This document shows positions 51,618 through 60,910 of a DNA stretch of 64,000 nucleotides, one piece after another (position 1 is the first letter of the stretch; every line of letters starts with the position of its first letter). The stretch is from Pelatocladus maniniholoensis HA4357-MV3 (GTDB lineage Bacteria > Cyanobacteriota > Cyanobacteriia > Cyanobacteriales > Nostocaceae), in the NCBI GenBank assembly GCA_019359115.1, contig JAHHHW010000081.1, positions 1 to 64,000 on the forward strand, given 5' to 3'. The notes under the pieces were generated by a model. It made no database searches, was not told the origin of the DNA, and saw only the letters and a list, made by a program, of their open reading frames with translations. The position numbers were made by a program, and so were the translations under genes.

Positions 51618-51736
51618 ATCGAACTCATTTTTTTTTGCATATGTCCTGAAGAACTCCGATATCTAATGTATTAGTGTAGAGACTTTAACAGTTATCAACT
51701 AGCAATTGCTAATTTTTCACTGATTTTAACTGGAAA

Positions 51737-51924
51737 GGGGAGCATCTTAAATGTTCAAAAAATCCACCTGCGATTGAAATCGCAGTCTCATAACTTAAAG
51801 TCTGCTTAAGCCAGACTGTTTGATTTATTTGAGTCTTGAGTCGTATAAAGACGACTTGTGCTATTAGCTAAGGGTTTAAACCCAAGCGCGGGATATGGAA
51901 AAATGAAAAAATTGGGATGCTCCC
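51737..51924 (+). repeat. Palindrome-string repeat element, copy 3 (complete)
   Basis: A 188-bp element in the same orientation as copy 1, with inverted ends GGGGAGCATCTTA and TTGGGATGCTCCC. The inner palindromes are CTGCGATT-GA-AATCGCAG (perfect), AGTCTGCTTAAGCCAGACT, a degenerate AGTCGTATAAAGACGACT and a degenerate AGCTAAGGGTTTAAACCC. It lies between the carbamoyltransferase and the caspase-like gene in a 522-bp gap that holds no other feature I can support. Confidence 0.8.
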
Positions 51925-52139
51925 ACTGGAAAGTCTCTTTTATACTTATGCTCCTGTTTGATTATTAGACATCTGGTGAAAAAGAATATAAAACCCTTGT
52001 GCAGTCAGGGTCGATACCTCATTTCTGGAGATGTCTATTGTTGGTGAGTAAGCTAATTTTTTTGTTTCCTTATCTGTCAATTAAAAATATAACAACGAGC
52101 AATTACACTAAAGTTCAAGTGGTAAGCACACAACTGAAA

Positions 52140-53783
52140 ATGACAAAAAACTGGGCCTTGGTAATCGGTATCAACCAGTATGAATTCCTGCAACCCCTCA
52201 AGTATGCTAAGAGAGATGCACAGTTAATGCGGGAATTTCTCTGCAATGAAGCTGGTTTTGATCAAGTTTGCTTGTTCTGTGATAACTCACCCAAAGGGTT
52301 CGAGACTTCAACTCATCCTTCTCGAAATAACTTGTTGCATTTTTTACATAATTTATTTGAAAAATCCTGCTTGCAGCCAGGAGATAACTTTTGGTGTTTC
52401 TTTAGTGGTCATGGTATTGTACATGCTAATCAAGACTACATCATGCCCTGTGATGGTAAGATACAAGATGTAGAAAATACAGGGATTCCAGTTAATTATC
52501 TGACTGAAGGTTTACGTGGCTGTGGCTCTGGTAATGTTATTTTAATCTTTGATGCTTGTCGTCATCAAAACAAAACTTTGGGGGAAAAATTTGGGCAACA
52601 AACTCAACAAATGGCACGTCAAAATAGATTCACCAGCATTTTTTCTTGTAGTTTTGATGAATACTCCTATGAAATTGATGCGTTAAAACAAGGAGTGTTT
52701 ACCTATGCATTACTCGAAGGTTTAGGCAATCAGGGACAATGTGCCACAATAGAACGTTTGAACAAATATCTCAGTTTTCGAGTGCCACAACTCGTTTATC
52801 AATATAAACATGCTCGACAAACACCCCACATAGTTGCTGAACCACAAGCTAAGTCACACCAGATTCTTCTACTAAAACATGCGACTTTAGACGATATTTC
52901 TAAACTCAAAATCAGTGCTTTTCAAGCTGAAGTTGACAACAATCTGGAACTAGCAGAGCAACTATGGATGCAGGTGAATAGTATAGCTTCTACTCCAGAT
53001 ATAGATGCGATCGCCGCAATGCAAAGAATTGCTCAGTTGCGGTCTGAATTTTTATATTCTCAAACCAATATTGTACTCCAACCCTCTTATCTAGAAAAAA
53101 ATAGAAGGTTAAATTTACCACTCCAAACATTAGAAGTAACAAGCACTAATGATTATCATAATGAGGTCAATAGAACAACAGAACATTTTTTAAAACTTAA
53201 CAATATTTCAGTCTTCAATTCAGAGTTTAAAAACGATAAAATTAATAACATATATAATATTAAAGAGAAAGATAAAAATATTAATTTCTACTCTGCACTA
53301 GAAATAAACTATCAGCAATTAAATGATCTCTTAGCAGCTGGTAAATGGAAACAAGCAGATCGAGAAACTCTCACTTTACTGCTAAAGGCAGCAGGTAGAG
53401 AAAAAGAAGGCTGGCTGAATATTCAATCTATCAATCAACTTCCCTGCATTGACCTTTTTACCATAGACCAGTTGTGGCTGAAATACAGTAATGGGCGCTT
53501 TGGCTTCAGTGTGCAAAAGAGTATTTGGGAAAGTGTCGGCGCTCAAACTGATATTGATTATGAAATATGGTGTCTATTGTGTGATCATGTTGGCTGGCGC
53601 GTAAATGACAACTGGTTGTTTTATTCTGACTTAACTTTTAGTTCAGATGCTCCTGAAGGACATTTCCCCGCAGCAGGTATAATTCACTCTTTAACAGAAT
53701 GGCGAGGTTGGGTTGTAGGTTCTTTGAGTTGTGTGATTGGTTTCTCTGCTCTTACATCTAAAATGGAGATATGCGACCTGTAG
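52140..53783 (+). CDS. Orthocaspase (caspase p20 domain) with C-terminal GUN4 domain
   Basis: A 547-residue protein from ATG 52140 (MTKNWALVIGINQY is the usual caspase-domain start; a GTG at 51999 would add 47 residues including an implausible hydrophobic leader). The Peptidase_C14 domain has catalytic H91 in FFSGHG and C140 in IFDACR. A linker of about 150 residues leads to a C-terminal GUN4 domain (about 395-535: LNDLLAAGKWKQADRETLTLLL, LWLKYSNGRFGFSVQKSIW). Caspase-fold proteases in cyanobacteria cleave after Arg/Lys; GUN4 binds porphyrins and activates Mg-chelatase. The fusion suggests a protease with tetrapyrrole sensing. Not obviously linked to the glycan genes. Confidence 0.87.
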   Translation: MTKNWALVIGINQYEFLQPLKYAKRDAQLMREFLCNEAGFDQVCLFCDNSPKGFETSTHPSRNNLLHFLHNLFEKSCLQPGDNFWCFFSGHGIVHANQDYIMPCDGKIQDVENTGIPVNYLTEGLRGCGSGNVILIFDACRHQNKTLGEKFGQQTQQMARQNRFTSIFSCSFDEYSYEIDALKQGVFTYALLEGLGNQGQCATIERLNKYLSFRVPQLVYQYKHARQTPHIVAEPQAKSHQILLLKHATLDDISKLKISAFQAEVDNNLELAEQLWMQVNSIASTPDIDAIAAMQRIAQLRSEFLYSQTNIVLQPSYLEKNRRLNLPLQTLEVTSTNDYHNEVNRTTEHFLKLNNISVFNSEFKNDKINNIYNIKEKDKNINFYSALEINYQQLNDLLAAGKWKQADRETLTLLLKAAGREKEGWLNIQSINQLPCIDLFTIDQLWLKYSNGRFGFSVQKSIWESVGAQTDIDYEIWCLLCDHVGWRVNDNWLFYSDLTFSSDAPEGHFPAAGIIHSLTEWRGWVVGSLSCVIGFSALTSKMEICDL

Positions 53784-53869
53784 TACACTTTGAATTTAGA
53801 TCTGAATTGAGAATTGTGTGTTGGTAAAGATATCTCAACTCCAACAATGTGAACCTTGTTGTTACCATT

Positions 53870-54595
53870 ATGTACCAAATAGATCCTCCGCTTTCGCCAA
53901 AAGAAGTTCTACCTACCATGTATGATCTCAAAAGTGAAGATCCGGAGGAGCCTGGTTTGCCTGATGAGTTTCATATATATCAACCCCAACTTTTACGGGA
54001 AACCTTTTGTCCGCCAACTTATTCTCCAGATGAAGTTTTTGTTGCCAGTGATTTAAATCTTTATTACGACTCTCGCCACCCTCTATGGTACAAGCGGCCT
54101 GATTGGTATGCAGTGGTTGGTGTCTCTAGATTATACGAAGAAAAAGACCTACGTTTGAGTTACGTAGTTTGGCAAGAAGGAGTCAATCCCTTCGTTGTAG
54201 TGGAACTACTTTCTCCTAGTACAGAAAAAGAAGATTTAGGACGTAATCTCAGAGTTGTAGATCAACCGCCAACTAAATGGCAGGTTTATGAACAAATACT
54301 ACGTGTTCCCTATTACATAGTTTTTGACCGCTATACGGATACACTGCGAGCATTTATTCTTCAGGCAGACCGCTACACTGAAATAAATTTGGAAGAACAG
54401 CGTATTTGGATGCCAACCTTAGAATTAGGCTTGGGACTGTGGCAAGGTACTTACCAAGGTATCACGCGTTTATGGCTGCGCTGGTATGATGTCAACGGTA
54501 ATTGGATTGCTACCCCAATAGAACAAGAAGCAGAACGATCTGAACGTTTAGCAGCAAAACTGCGAGAATTAGGCATTAACCCCAACGAGTTGTAG
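53870..54595 (+). CDS. Uma2-family (DUF820) nuclease-fold protein
   Basis: About 241 residues from the ATG at 53870; a GTG at 53849 would add seven. It shows the Uma2/DUF820 core: YYDSRHPLWYKRPDWYAVVGV, FVVVELLSPSTEKEDLG (the PD-(D/E)xK-like E in VVELLSPST) and PYYIVFDRYTDTLRAF. The family is hugely expanded in cyanobacteria and has a restriction-endonuclease-like fold, but its biological role is not established. The C-terminus is a helical Glu-rich tail (EQEAERSERLAAKLREL). It is transcribed alone in the same direction as its neighbours. Confidence 0.88.
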   Translation: MYQIDPPLSPKEVLPTMYDLKSEDPEEPGLPDEFHIYQPQLLRETFCPPTYSPDEVFVASDLNLYYDSRHPLWYKRPDWYAVVGVSRLYEEKDLRLSYVVWQEGVNPFVVVELLSPSTEKEDLGRNLRVVDQPPTKWQVYEQILRVPYYIVFDRYTDTLRAFILQADRYTEINLEEQRIWMPTLELGLGLWQGTYQGITRLWLRWYDVNGNWIATPIEQEAERSERLAAKLRELGINPNEL

Positions 54596-54726
54596 AGCTT
54601 GGTAATTTCTGGCAATGATAAGGGTGCAGAGGTTAAAATATTAACAGTTATTGATCATTATTCAGTGAACACTGGTAACTGTTTACTGGAAACTGATTTC
54701 GCCTCAAAGCCAGGAGTCGGTCAGCC

Positions 54727-56076
54727 ATGAAAGCACCTCTTGATATAGAATGGATACTTGCCCAGTTTCCGGCATTGACCCAAAAAATTAACAATCAACC
54801 TGTAATTTTTTTTGATGGGCCGGGAGGTACACAAGTACCAGGATCAGTAATAGATGCGATCGCCGATTACCTGGTGAGATCAAATGCTAACGCCCACGGG
54901 CCTTTTACCACTAGCGCCCGGACAGATGCGCTAATTGATTCGGCTCGAACTGCTGTGGCTGATTTCCTTGGATGTCACGCAAGTGAAGTAGTCTTCGGTG
55001 CAAACATGACTACCCTCACCTATACATTGAGTCGGGCTATCGGTCGAGAAATTCAACCCGGTGATGAAATAATTGTGACACGTCTTGACCACGATGCTAA
55101 TGTTTCTCCTTGGTCTGCATTGGCTGAACGTGGTGCAACCATCCGGTTTGTTAATATTAATGTTGAAGATTGTACTCTCAACTGGAGCGATCTTGAACAG
55201 CAAATTAATGATCGCACACGTCTAGTAGCAGTTGGCTATGCTTCTAATACAGTTGGTACAATAAATGATATTGCCGCGATCGCCCGACTTGCTCATACAG
55301 TCGGGGCGTTGGTTTTTGTGGATGCAGTCCACTACGCACCCCACGCTTCCATTAATGTGCGATCGCTCGATTGTGATTTTCTTGTCTGTTCTGCTTATAA
55401 GTTTTTTGGGCCTCATGTCGGAATTCTCTACGGGAAACACGAACATTTAGCCCGTCTCCAACCTTACAAAGTCCGCCCCGCTTCCGATGAAACACCATCT
55501 CGTTGGGAAACAGGTACGCTAAACCACGAAGGTTTAGCAGGGATGGTAGCGGCGATTAATTATTTGGCAAAAATCGGTTGTCATGTCTCGCCTTCAGTGG
55601 AAACTCAGTTACTTTCTACTCTTCTAGAAGCTGATACAGGCAAATGGGAGACATTTCGCTGTCCACCCAGACATGCAACATCGTCATCTTATCCCAATCG
55701 GCGTGCGGCTTTAGTAACTGCAATGACAGCTATTCAACAATATGAAGCAGAACTCAGCAAAGAATTGATTTGTGGGCTTTTGGAGATTAGTGGCTTAACT
55801 GTCTACGGTATTACCGATCCAGCACGTTTTAGTTGGCGGACACCAACGGTAGCATTTCGACTAGAGGGACAATCTCCCCAAATAGTGGCAAAACTTTTAG
55901 GCGATCGCGGTATTTTTACCTGGTATGGTAATTTCTACGCCATAAATTTGACTGAAAAGCTAGGAGTAGAAGCTAGCGGTGGTTTGTTGCGAGTTGGATT
56001 AGTACATTACAACACGGTGGCAGAAATTCAGCGATTGTTAGAAGTATTACATGAGATAGCTTTACTATCAAAATAA
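54727..56076 (+). CDS. Cysteine-desulfurase-like class V aminotransferase
   Basis: The 449-residue PLP enzyme has the class V fold: GPGGTQVPGSVIDA near the N-terminus, H122/D123 region RLDHDANVSPW, VDAVHYAPH at 198-206 and PLP lysine K225 in CSAYKFFGPH. It matches the 'cysteine desulfurase-like protein, SufS-related' group of about 400-450 residues. The catalytic loop cysteine of true SufS/NifS enzymes was not found at its usual C-terminal position, so desulfurase activity is uncertain; it could act on another amino acid. It appears monocistronic. Confidence 0.85.
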   Translation: MKAPLDIEWILAQFPALTQKINNQPVIFFDGPGGTQVPGSVIDAIADYLVRSNANAHGPFTTSARTDALIDSARTAVADFLGCHASEVVFGANMTTLTYTLSRAIGREIQPGDEIIVTRLDHDANVSPWSALAERGATIRFVNINVEDCTLNWSDLEQQINDRTRLVAVGYASNTVGTINDIAAIARLAHTVGALVFVDAVHYAPHASINVRSLDCDFLVCSAYKFFGPHVGILYGKHEHLARLQPYKVRPASDETPSRWETGTLNHEGLAGMVAAINYLAKIGCHVSPSVETQLLSTLLEADTGKWETFRCPPRHATSSSYPNRRAALVTAMTAIQQYEAELSKELICGLLEISGLTVYGITDPARFSWRTPTVAFRLEGQSPQIVAKLLGDRGIFTWYGNFYAINLTEKLGVEASGGLLRVGLVHYNTVAEIQRLLEVLHEIALLSK

Positions 56077-56483
56077 TTTACAAGTGTGACAACCTGAAGA
56101 TCAGCAATCATGCTGTTAGTAAAGTTTTATTTAACTACACGCAACTCACATTTTTTCAGATTTTTGAGCATTTTTTGCAACTGCGGGTCTCTTTTAGAAA
56201 ATAGCATCGGCAAACAGGTTTGCTGACGCCTACATCTGTCGCAAAGCATACTACTTTACCCCCTTTTGTGGATTTTGCAGAGATTGGTTTCTCCAGGAAA
56301 AGCTGACTCTAGGGAGATAACTTTTCTGGAATGTTAGTGTGTTAGGAGTAGTATTTTTATCACCCTACTATCTTTACTTGGGGATCACTGCATGTGGTGT
56401 CACAGGAGTTAAAAAATACTTAAAGTTTCTTTAAGAGCGTGATCAACAAACATGCTCCTATTCAGCAATTATCAACAAAAATA
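56077..56483. other. Intergenic region before the GMC oxidoreductase gene
   Basis: Moderately AT-rich sequence of about 400 bases with no gene. It contains a weak dyad around CAAACAGGTTTGC (56212-56224). An in-frame GTG at 56439 would extend the next gene upstream by 15 residues. Nothing else specific was recognised; promoters are presumed. Confidence 0.35.
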
Positions 56484-58049
56484 ATGTATGATTATGTGAT
56501 TATCGGTGCAGGTTCAGCAGGTTGTGTTTTAGCAAATCGCCTCACTGAAGACCCAAACACAACAGTGTTACTGTTAGAAGCAGGGAATTCAGATCAAAAA
56601 CAAGAAATTCATATTCCCGCAGGTTTTCATAAGTTATTTAAAACAGAATATGACTGGGCTTATTACACAGAACCACAGTCTCACCTCAACAATCGTCAAT
56701 TATATTGGCCTCGTGGCAAAGTCATCGGTGGAAGTAGTTCAATTAACGCCATGATTTATATTCGTGGTAATTTGCGTGACTATGATTATTGGCAGGAATT
56801 AGGTAATTTAGGTTGGAGTGCAAAAGACGTACTCCCCTACTTCATTAAAGCTGAAAATCAGAATGTGCTGAAGAATGAATATCACGGTGTAGATGGACTT
56901 CTCAACGTCACAAATCAGCGCTGTATTAATCCACTTTCTCACGCCTTTGTTAAAGCAGCGCAACAAGCAGGTTTTTCACTCAATCATGATTTCAATGGTG
57001 CAAAACAAGAAGGAGTAGGATTCTATCAAGTTACTCAAAAAAATGGGAAACGTCACAGTGTCGCATCTGCTTATTTAAAGCCAATATTACGACGTTCTAA
57101 TCTTACTATTCAAACCAATTCTCAAGTCACAAAAATAAGTTTTTCAGGTAACAAGGTTGTTGGTTTAATCTATATTCATAATCAAGTAAGATATGAAATA
57201 AAAATCGCCAAAGAAATTATTTTAAGTGCTGGTACAATTAATTCACCACAGTTATTAATGCTATCAGGAATTGGAGATGCAAAAAAAATAAAATCTCTGG
57301 GAATTCCTGTTGTCATGAATTTACCTGGTGTCGGCAGAAATTTACAAGATCATCTGTGTGTACCTGTTGCCTATAAATGTACACAATCTATATCTCTAGC
57401 AAATGCAGAAAAGTTTAGAAATATTCTGAAGTATATACTTTTAAAAAATGGGTCTCTCACCACAAATGTTGCGGAAGCGGGAGGTTTTGTTAAAACCCAT
57501 CCTGACTTAACAATAAGTGATATACAATTTCATTTTGCGCCTGTTTTTTTCTTGAATCACGGCTTTATCCAACCAAAAGGACATGGATTTACTTTCGGCG
57601 CGACTCTTTTATATCCGCAAAGCAAAGGTAGCATTACTTTAGGTTCTATCAATCCTCTAGAAGCACCCATCATTCAACCCAATTATTTAGAAAAAGCCGC
57701 TGATTTAGAAGTTTTAGTAGCAGGTGTCAAAATATCGCGTCATTTAGCAAAAATGCCAGCCTTTGATCACTACCGAGGTGAAGAATTAGTCCCCGGTTTG
57801 CAGGTACAGAATGATGAAGAAATACGTGCTTATATTCTAGATACTGTAGAAACTTTGTATCACCCAATTGGTACTTGCAAGATGGGTAATGATTCGATGG
57901 CGGTAGTTAATTCCCAATTGCAAGTACACGGAGTTCAAGGACTGCGAGTAGTAGATGCATCAATTATGCCATCCATTATTGGTGGTAATACTAATGCCCC
58001 CACAATTATGATTGCTGAAAAAGCTGCTGATTTGATTAAAAATTCTTGA
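56484..58049 (+). CDS. GMC-family FAD oxidoreductase (choline-dehydrogenase-like)
   Basis: About 521 residues from ATG 56484, which puts the FAD Rossmann motif GAGSAG at residues 8-13 as usual (MYDYVIIGAGSAGCVLANRL). The GMC signatures follow: WPRGKVIGGSSSINAMIYIRG (signature 1), GTINSPQLLMLSGIG (signature 2), and the active-site His region TLYHPIGTCKMG with GNTNAPTIMIAEKAAD at the C-terminus. It oxidises an alcohol such as choline or a related polyol; the substrate cannot be read out. The next gene, alanine racemase, is convergent. Confidence 0.92.
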   Translation: MYDYVIIGAGSAGCVLANRLTEDPNTTVLLLEAGNSDQKQEIHIPAGFHKLFKTEYDWAYYTEPQSHLNNRQLYWPRGKVIGGSSSINAMIYIRGNLRDYDYWQELGNLGWSAKDVLPYFIKAENQNVLKNEYHGVDGLLNVTNQRCINPLSHAFVKAAQQAGFSLNHDFNGAKQEGVGFYQVTQKNGKRHSVASAYLKPILRRSNLTIQTNSQVTKISFSGNKVVGLIYIHNQVRYEIKIAKEIILSAGTINSPQLLMLSGIGDAKKIKSLGIPVVMNLPGVGRNLQDHLCVPVAYKCTQSISLANAEKFRNILKYILLKNGSLTTNVAEAGGFVKTHPDLTISDIQFHFAPVFFLNHGFIQPKGHGFTFGATLLYPQSKGSITLGSINPLEAPIIQPNYLEKAADLEVLVAGVKISRHLAKMPAFDHYRGEELVPGLQVQNDEEIRAYILDTVETLYHPIGTCKMGNDSMAVVNSQLQVHGVQGLRVVDASIMPSIIGGNTNAPTIMIAEKAADLIKNS

Positions 58050-58089
58050 TAGCAAGATCACAACTTCTCAAGTCCCTGAACATCATTAC

Positions 58090-59274
58090 TTAAATTACAC
58101 CTAGACGAGGTAAACGATGTTTGAAACCGCAGAGAATTTCCCAGGAAATCGTGTTTAATTGATTTGCCCAATCATCAGCAGATATTTGTTGTTTACCGTC
58201 TTGACCAAGTAAAGTGACTACTTCACCTTCTTGTATATCTGGTAAAGCACTGATATCTAGCATTAGCTGATCCATTGTTATCGTACCAATCTGTTGGACT
58301 CGTTGACCACGGATTAATACCTGTATTTTGTTGGAAAGATTGCGCGGTACACCATCTGCATAACCAATTCCAACAACAGCAATACGCATTTCTTGCTTGG
58401 CAATAAATTGATGACTGTAACTCACACCAGTACCAGCAGCAATGGTTTTGACTTGAGTAACTCTCGCCCTGAGTTGCAAAACAGGTTTAAGTTCAATTTG
58501 CGATCGCAAATGTGTAGCTGGGTAAAGTCCATAAATCAACAAACCCGCACGCACCATGTTGTAGTGTAATTGTTTATCACTGAGGGTCGCGGCTGAATTT
58601 GCCAAGTGCAAGCAAGGTGGTTTGATTCCCAAGGCTTTAATTTGAGCGATCGCTTCTTGAAAGCGACGGTGTTGTAGTTGCATGACAGTCGGATCATGAC
58701 TATCTGCTGTTGCTAGGTGAGAGTATACACTAGCTATCTTTAAAAGTGGCAAACTCTGGACTAGCTGGACAAATTCGCAGGCTTGTTGCCAATTAGTTCC
58801 CAAGCGCGACATACCCGTGTCTAATTTAACGTGTACAGGTATGGGAGAACTATGATTGATTGCTTCTAAAATGTTGGAAAAAACCAGTGCTTGTTTGGGG
58901 CTACATAGTGTTGGTTGAAGTTCCCAATGAGCGATCGCATAAATTTGTTCTGGAGTATGAGTTGCACCTAAAATCAAAATTGGAGCTTTAATTCCAGCTT
59001 CGCGTAATTGAATTCCTTCTGGAACTGTGGCAACACCAAGCCAACTTGCTCCTGATTGTAATGCTGTTTGGGCAACTGTAATTGCTCCGTGTCCGTAAGC
59101 ATCTGCTTTCACAACTGCCATTAGCTGGGTACGTGGTGATAAGAATTGACGCAGTTGTTGGACATTGTGCGACAAAGCCATTAAATCAATTTCCACCCAA
59201 GCACGTTGTGAAAACCAAGCATAAGTGTCACATTGCCCAATTGCAACACCCTGAGATTGCTCATGACTTAACAT
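58090..59274 (-). CDS. alr: Alanine racemase
   Basis: The 394-residue enzyme starts at ATG 59274, with GGAG eight bases upstream; a GTG at 59292 would add six residues. The PLP lysine is in AVVKADAYGHG (about residue 56 from this start) and the opposing catalytic tyrosine is in GTGVSYSHQF. The C-terminal beta domain contains VGIGYADGVPR and TMDQLMLDIS. It interconverts L- and D-alanine to supply D-Ala for peptidoglycan. N-terminal residues before WVEIDL are slightly longer than in the E. coli enzyme. A single gene between the GMC oxidoreductase and the divergent GNAT gene. Confidence 0.96.
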   Translation of the reverse strand: MLSHEQSQGVAIGQCDTYAWFSQRAWVEIDLMALSHNVQQLRQFLSPRTQLMAVVKADAYGHGAITVAQTALQSGASWLGVATVPEGIQLREAGIKAPILILGATHTPEQIYAIAHWELQPTLCSPKQALVFSNILEAINHSSPIPVHVKLDTGMSRLGTNWQQACEFVQLVQSLPLLKIASVYSHLATADSHDPTVMQLQHRRFQEAIAQIKALGIKPPCLHLANSAATLSDKQLHYNMVRAGLLIYGLYPATHLRSQIELKPVLQLRARVTQVKTIAAGTGVSYSHQFIAKQEMRIAVVGIGYADGVPRNLSNKIQVLIRGQRVQQIGTITMDQLMLDISALPDIQEGEVVTLLGQDGKQQISADDWANQLNTISWEILCGFKHRLPRLGVI

Positions 59275-59425
59275 CCTGTTTACTCCTATCACACCACTGT
59301 TGTGCTTTCAGCTTATATATTTATTCATGTTGCTGAAAGCTACTCTGGAATAATCACAGAAGTTTACCGCTCATCGTGTCAATAGCACAAGAGCTAATAA
59401 TGGGATTAGGTTTAATTAGTTAACC

Positions 59426-59851
59426 ATGGTTCTAATTCGCCCATATTGTCCAGAAGATTTAGAAGAGGTAGTTCAGCTTTGGTGGCGTACTTGGCATGAA
59501 ACCTTTCCCAAACTGACACATCCACAATCATACACAACATGGATTGTTCGCTTCCGTGATGAAATCGCTGTGCAAGGACTTGTTTGGGTAGCAGAATTGG
59601 AAAATAAAATAATTGGTTTCGTTGTAGTTATGGAGCAAAAAAGATATTTAGATCAGATTTTTGTTGATACTCGATACCAAAATCAGGGTATTGGCTCAAT
59701 GCTGATCGAAAAAGCCAAAGAAGCTTGTCCACTGGAATTGAATTTACATACATTACAGCAAAACATACAAGCCTCTGCATTTTACGAACGGCATGGTTTC
59801 AAAGCTAGTAAGCTGGGAATTAATAAAATCAACGGTCAGCCCAATTATTGA
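59426..59851 (+). CDS. GNAT-family N-acetyltransferase
   Basis: A 141-residue acetyltransferase with the full GNAT core: strand beta-4 IIGFVVVMEQ, motif A QIFVDTRYQNQGIGSMLIEKAKE (acetyl-CoA pyrophosphate loop Q-x-x-G-x-G) and motif B FYERHGFKAS. It should transfer an acetyl group from acetyl-CoA to an amine on a small molecule or protein; no specific substrate is suggested. It stands alone, divergent from alanine racemase and upstream of the HNH nuclease gene. Confidence 0.92.
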   Translation: MVLIRPYCPEDLEEVVQLWWRTWHETFPKLTHPQSYTTWIVRFRDEIAVQGLVWVAELENKIIGFVVVMEQKRYLDQIFVDTRYQNQGIGSMLIEKAKEACPLELNLHTLQQNIQASAFYERHGFKASKLGINKINGQPNY

Positions 59852-60011
59852 ATACCATTGGAGCGATCGCTAAATTCTTGCTCTAAAAATCTAGACTTTT
59901 CTACTCATTGAGATTTAGACCAAAAAATTAGAAGTATAATTTATTCTCATTACCAAACCAGAGTACATTGTGTGTTAATATATGTAAAACTAATACCTCG
60001 AACGATTATCA

Positions 60012-60509
60012 ATGGGGAAGGTTTTAGTACTGAACGCCTCTTATGAACCGCTCAACATCACGAGTTGGCGCCGTGCTGCGGTTCTGTTAATCAAGGGTAA
60101 GGCAGAGCGGGTAGAACACAATGGCAAGTTTCTCTACTCCGGTTTTCCGCTTCCAACGGTAATCCGATTACGCCATTATGTCCGGGTTCCCTATAAAGAA
60201 ATTCCTCTGACTCGTCGAAACATATTGCATCGAGATGGTCACAGCTGTCAGTACTGTGGTTACACAGGAGATGAGCTGACCTTAGATCATGTGTTACCGC
60301 GATCGCGTGGAGGAGGAGATTCCTGGGAAAACATTGTTACAGCTTGCGTCCGCTGCAATGTTAAAAAGGGTTGCCGCACCCCCCATGAAGCACATATGCT
60401 GCTACGCCATCAACCTCGCAGACCCTATAGCAGTTTGTACTTTGAGGTCACAAAGCATCTAAAAACTGGAACACACAAGGAGTGGCAAAAGTATGTTATA
60501 GGTCTTTGA
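60012..60509 (+). CDS. HNH endonuclease (cyanobacterial/plant conserved type)
   Basis: The 165-residue protein has an HNH domain with zinc-binding C79-x2-C82 (CQYCG) and C112-x2-C115 (CVRC), catalytic D92-H93 (LDHVLPRSRGG) and N107. The N-terminal part (GKVLVLNASYEPLNITSWRRAAVLLIKGKAE) is conserved in a stand-alone HNH group found throughout cyanobacteria and in plants. It presumably nicks DNA; its role in the cell is not established. It is not part of a visible intron or phage, so it is a housekeeping-type gene rather than a homing endonuclease. Confidence 0.94.
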   Translation: MGKVLVLNASYEPLNITSWRRAAVLLIKGKAERVEHNGKFLYSGFPLPTVIRLRHYVRVPYKEIPLTRRNILHRDGHSCQYCGYTGDELTLDHVLPRSRGGGDSWENIVTACVRCNVKKGCRTPHEAHMLLRHQPRRPYSSLYFEVTKHLKTGTHKEWQKYVIGL

Positions 60510-60576
60510 CAATTACCTTTGTTTAATATCAATCGGTAAAAGTTTTTTATAGCTTTTGCTGTTCACCAAGTATAGA

Positions 60577-60672
60577 CGAGGTTGGTTTTTCGGCTTGTTG
60601 TCGGCTATTTTTTCTTTTACAAGCTGGCGTAGGAGTTTGTAAAGTTTTATTGCCGATTTTTTACCAACCTCG
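60577..60672. repeat. 96-bp inverted-repeat structure between hnh and dhh genes
   Basis: CGAGGTTGGT and ACCAACCTCG form the outer arms. Inner CGGC/GCCG and CTTTTACAA/TTTGTAAAG pairs could extend the fold into a long stem-loop. It lies within a 401-base gene-free gap (60510-60910). It could be a structured RNA, a terminator or a small palindromic element; no known RNA family was recognised. Confidence 0.5.
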
Positions 60673-60910
60673 CAATAATAGCATATTTTGGTGTTTTAGC
60701 AAGTAGTTAATTTTTTAATTTGCCAATTTTATAGATAAAGCATCCTTCGGTTATTCACCAAACAAATGTAGAAAAAATAGACCCATATATACATTCTCAA
60801 GTTCATTGATTTTTGCGAAGATCGAGATAGTGTGGCTAAACCAGTGATTTGCTGGTTGCAGTCTTGATTGTTGGACTTAATATAATGCCACACTGTACAA
60901 ACCATTTACT

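Noticed and set aside
54727-56076. SufS/NifS cysteine desulfurase
   Set aside because: The mobile-loop catalytic cysteine could not be found and no suf or isc genes are adjacent, so only 'cysteine-desulfurase-like' is supported.
60012-60509. HNH protein as a group I/II intron homing endonuclease
   Set aside because: It matches a stand-alone conserved cyanobacterial HNH type and there are no intron features or interrupted gene around it.
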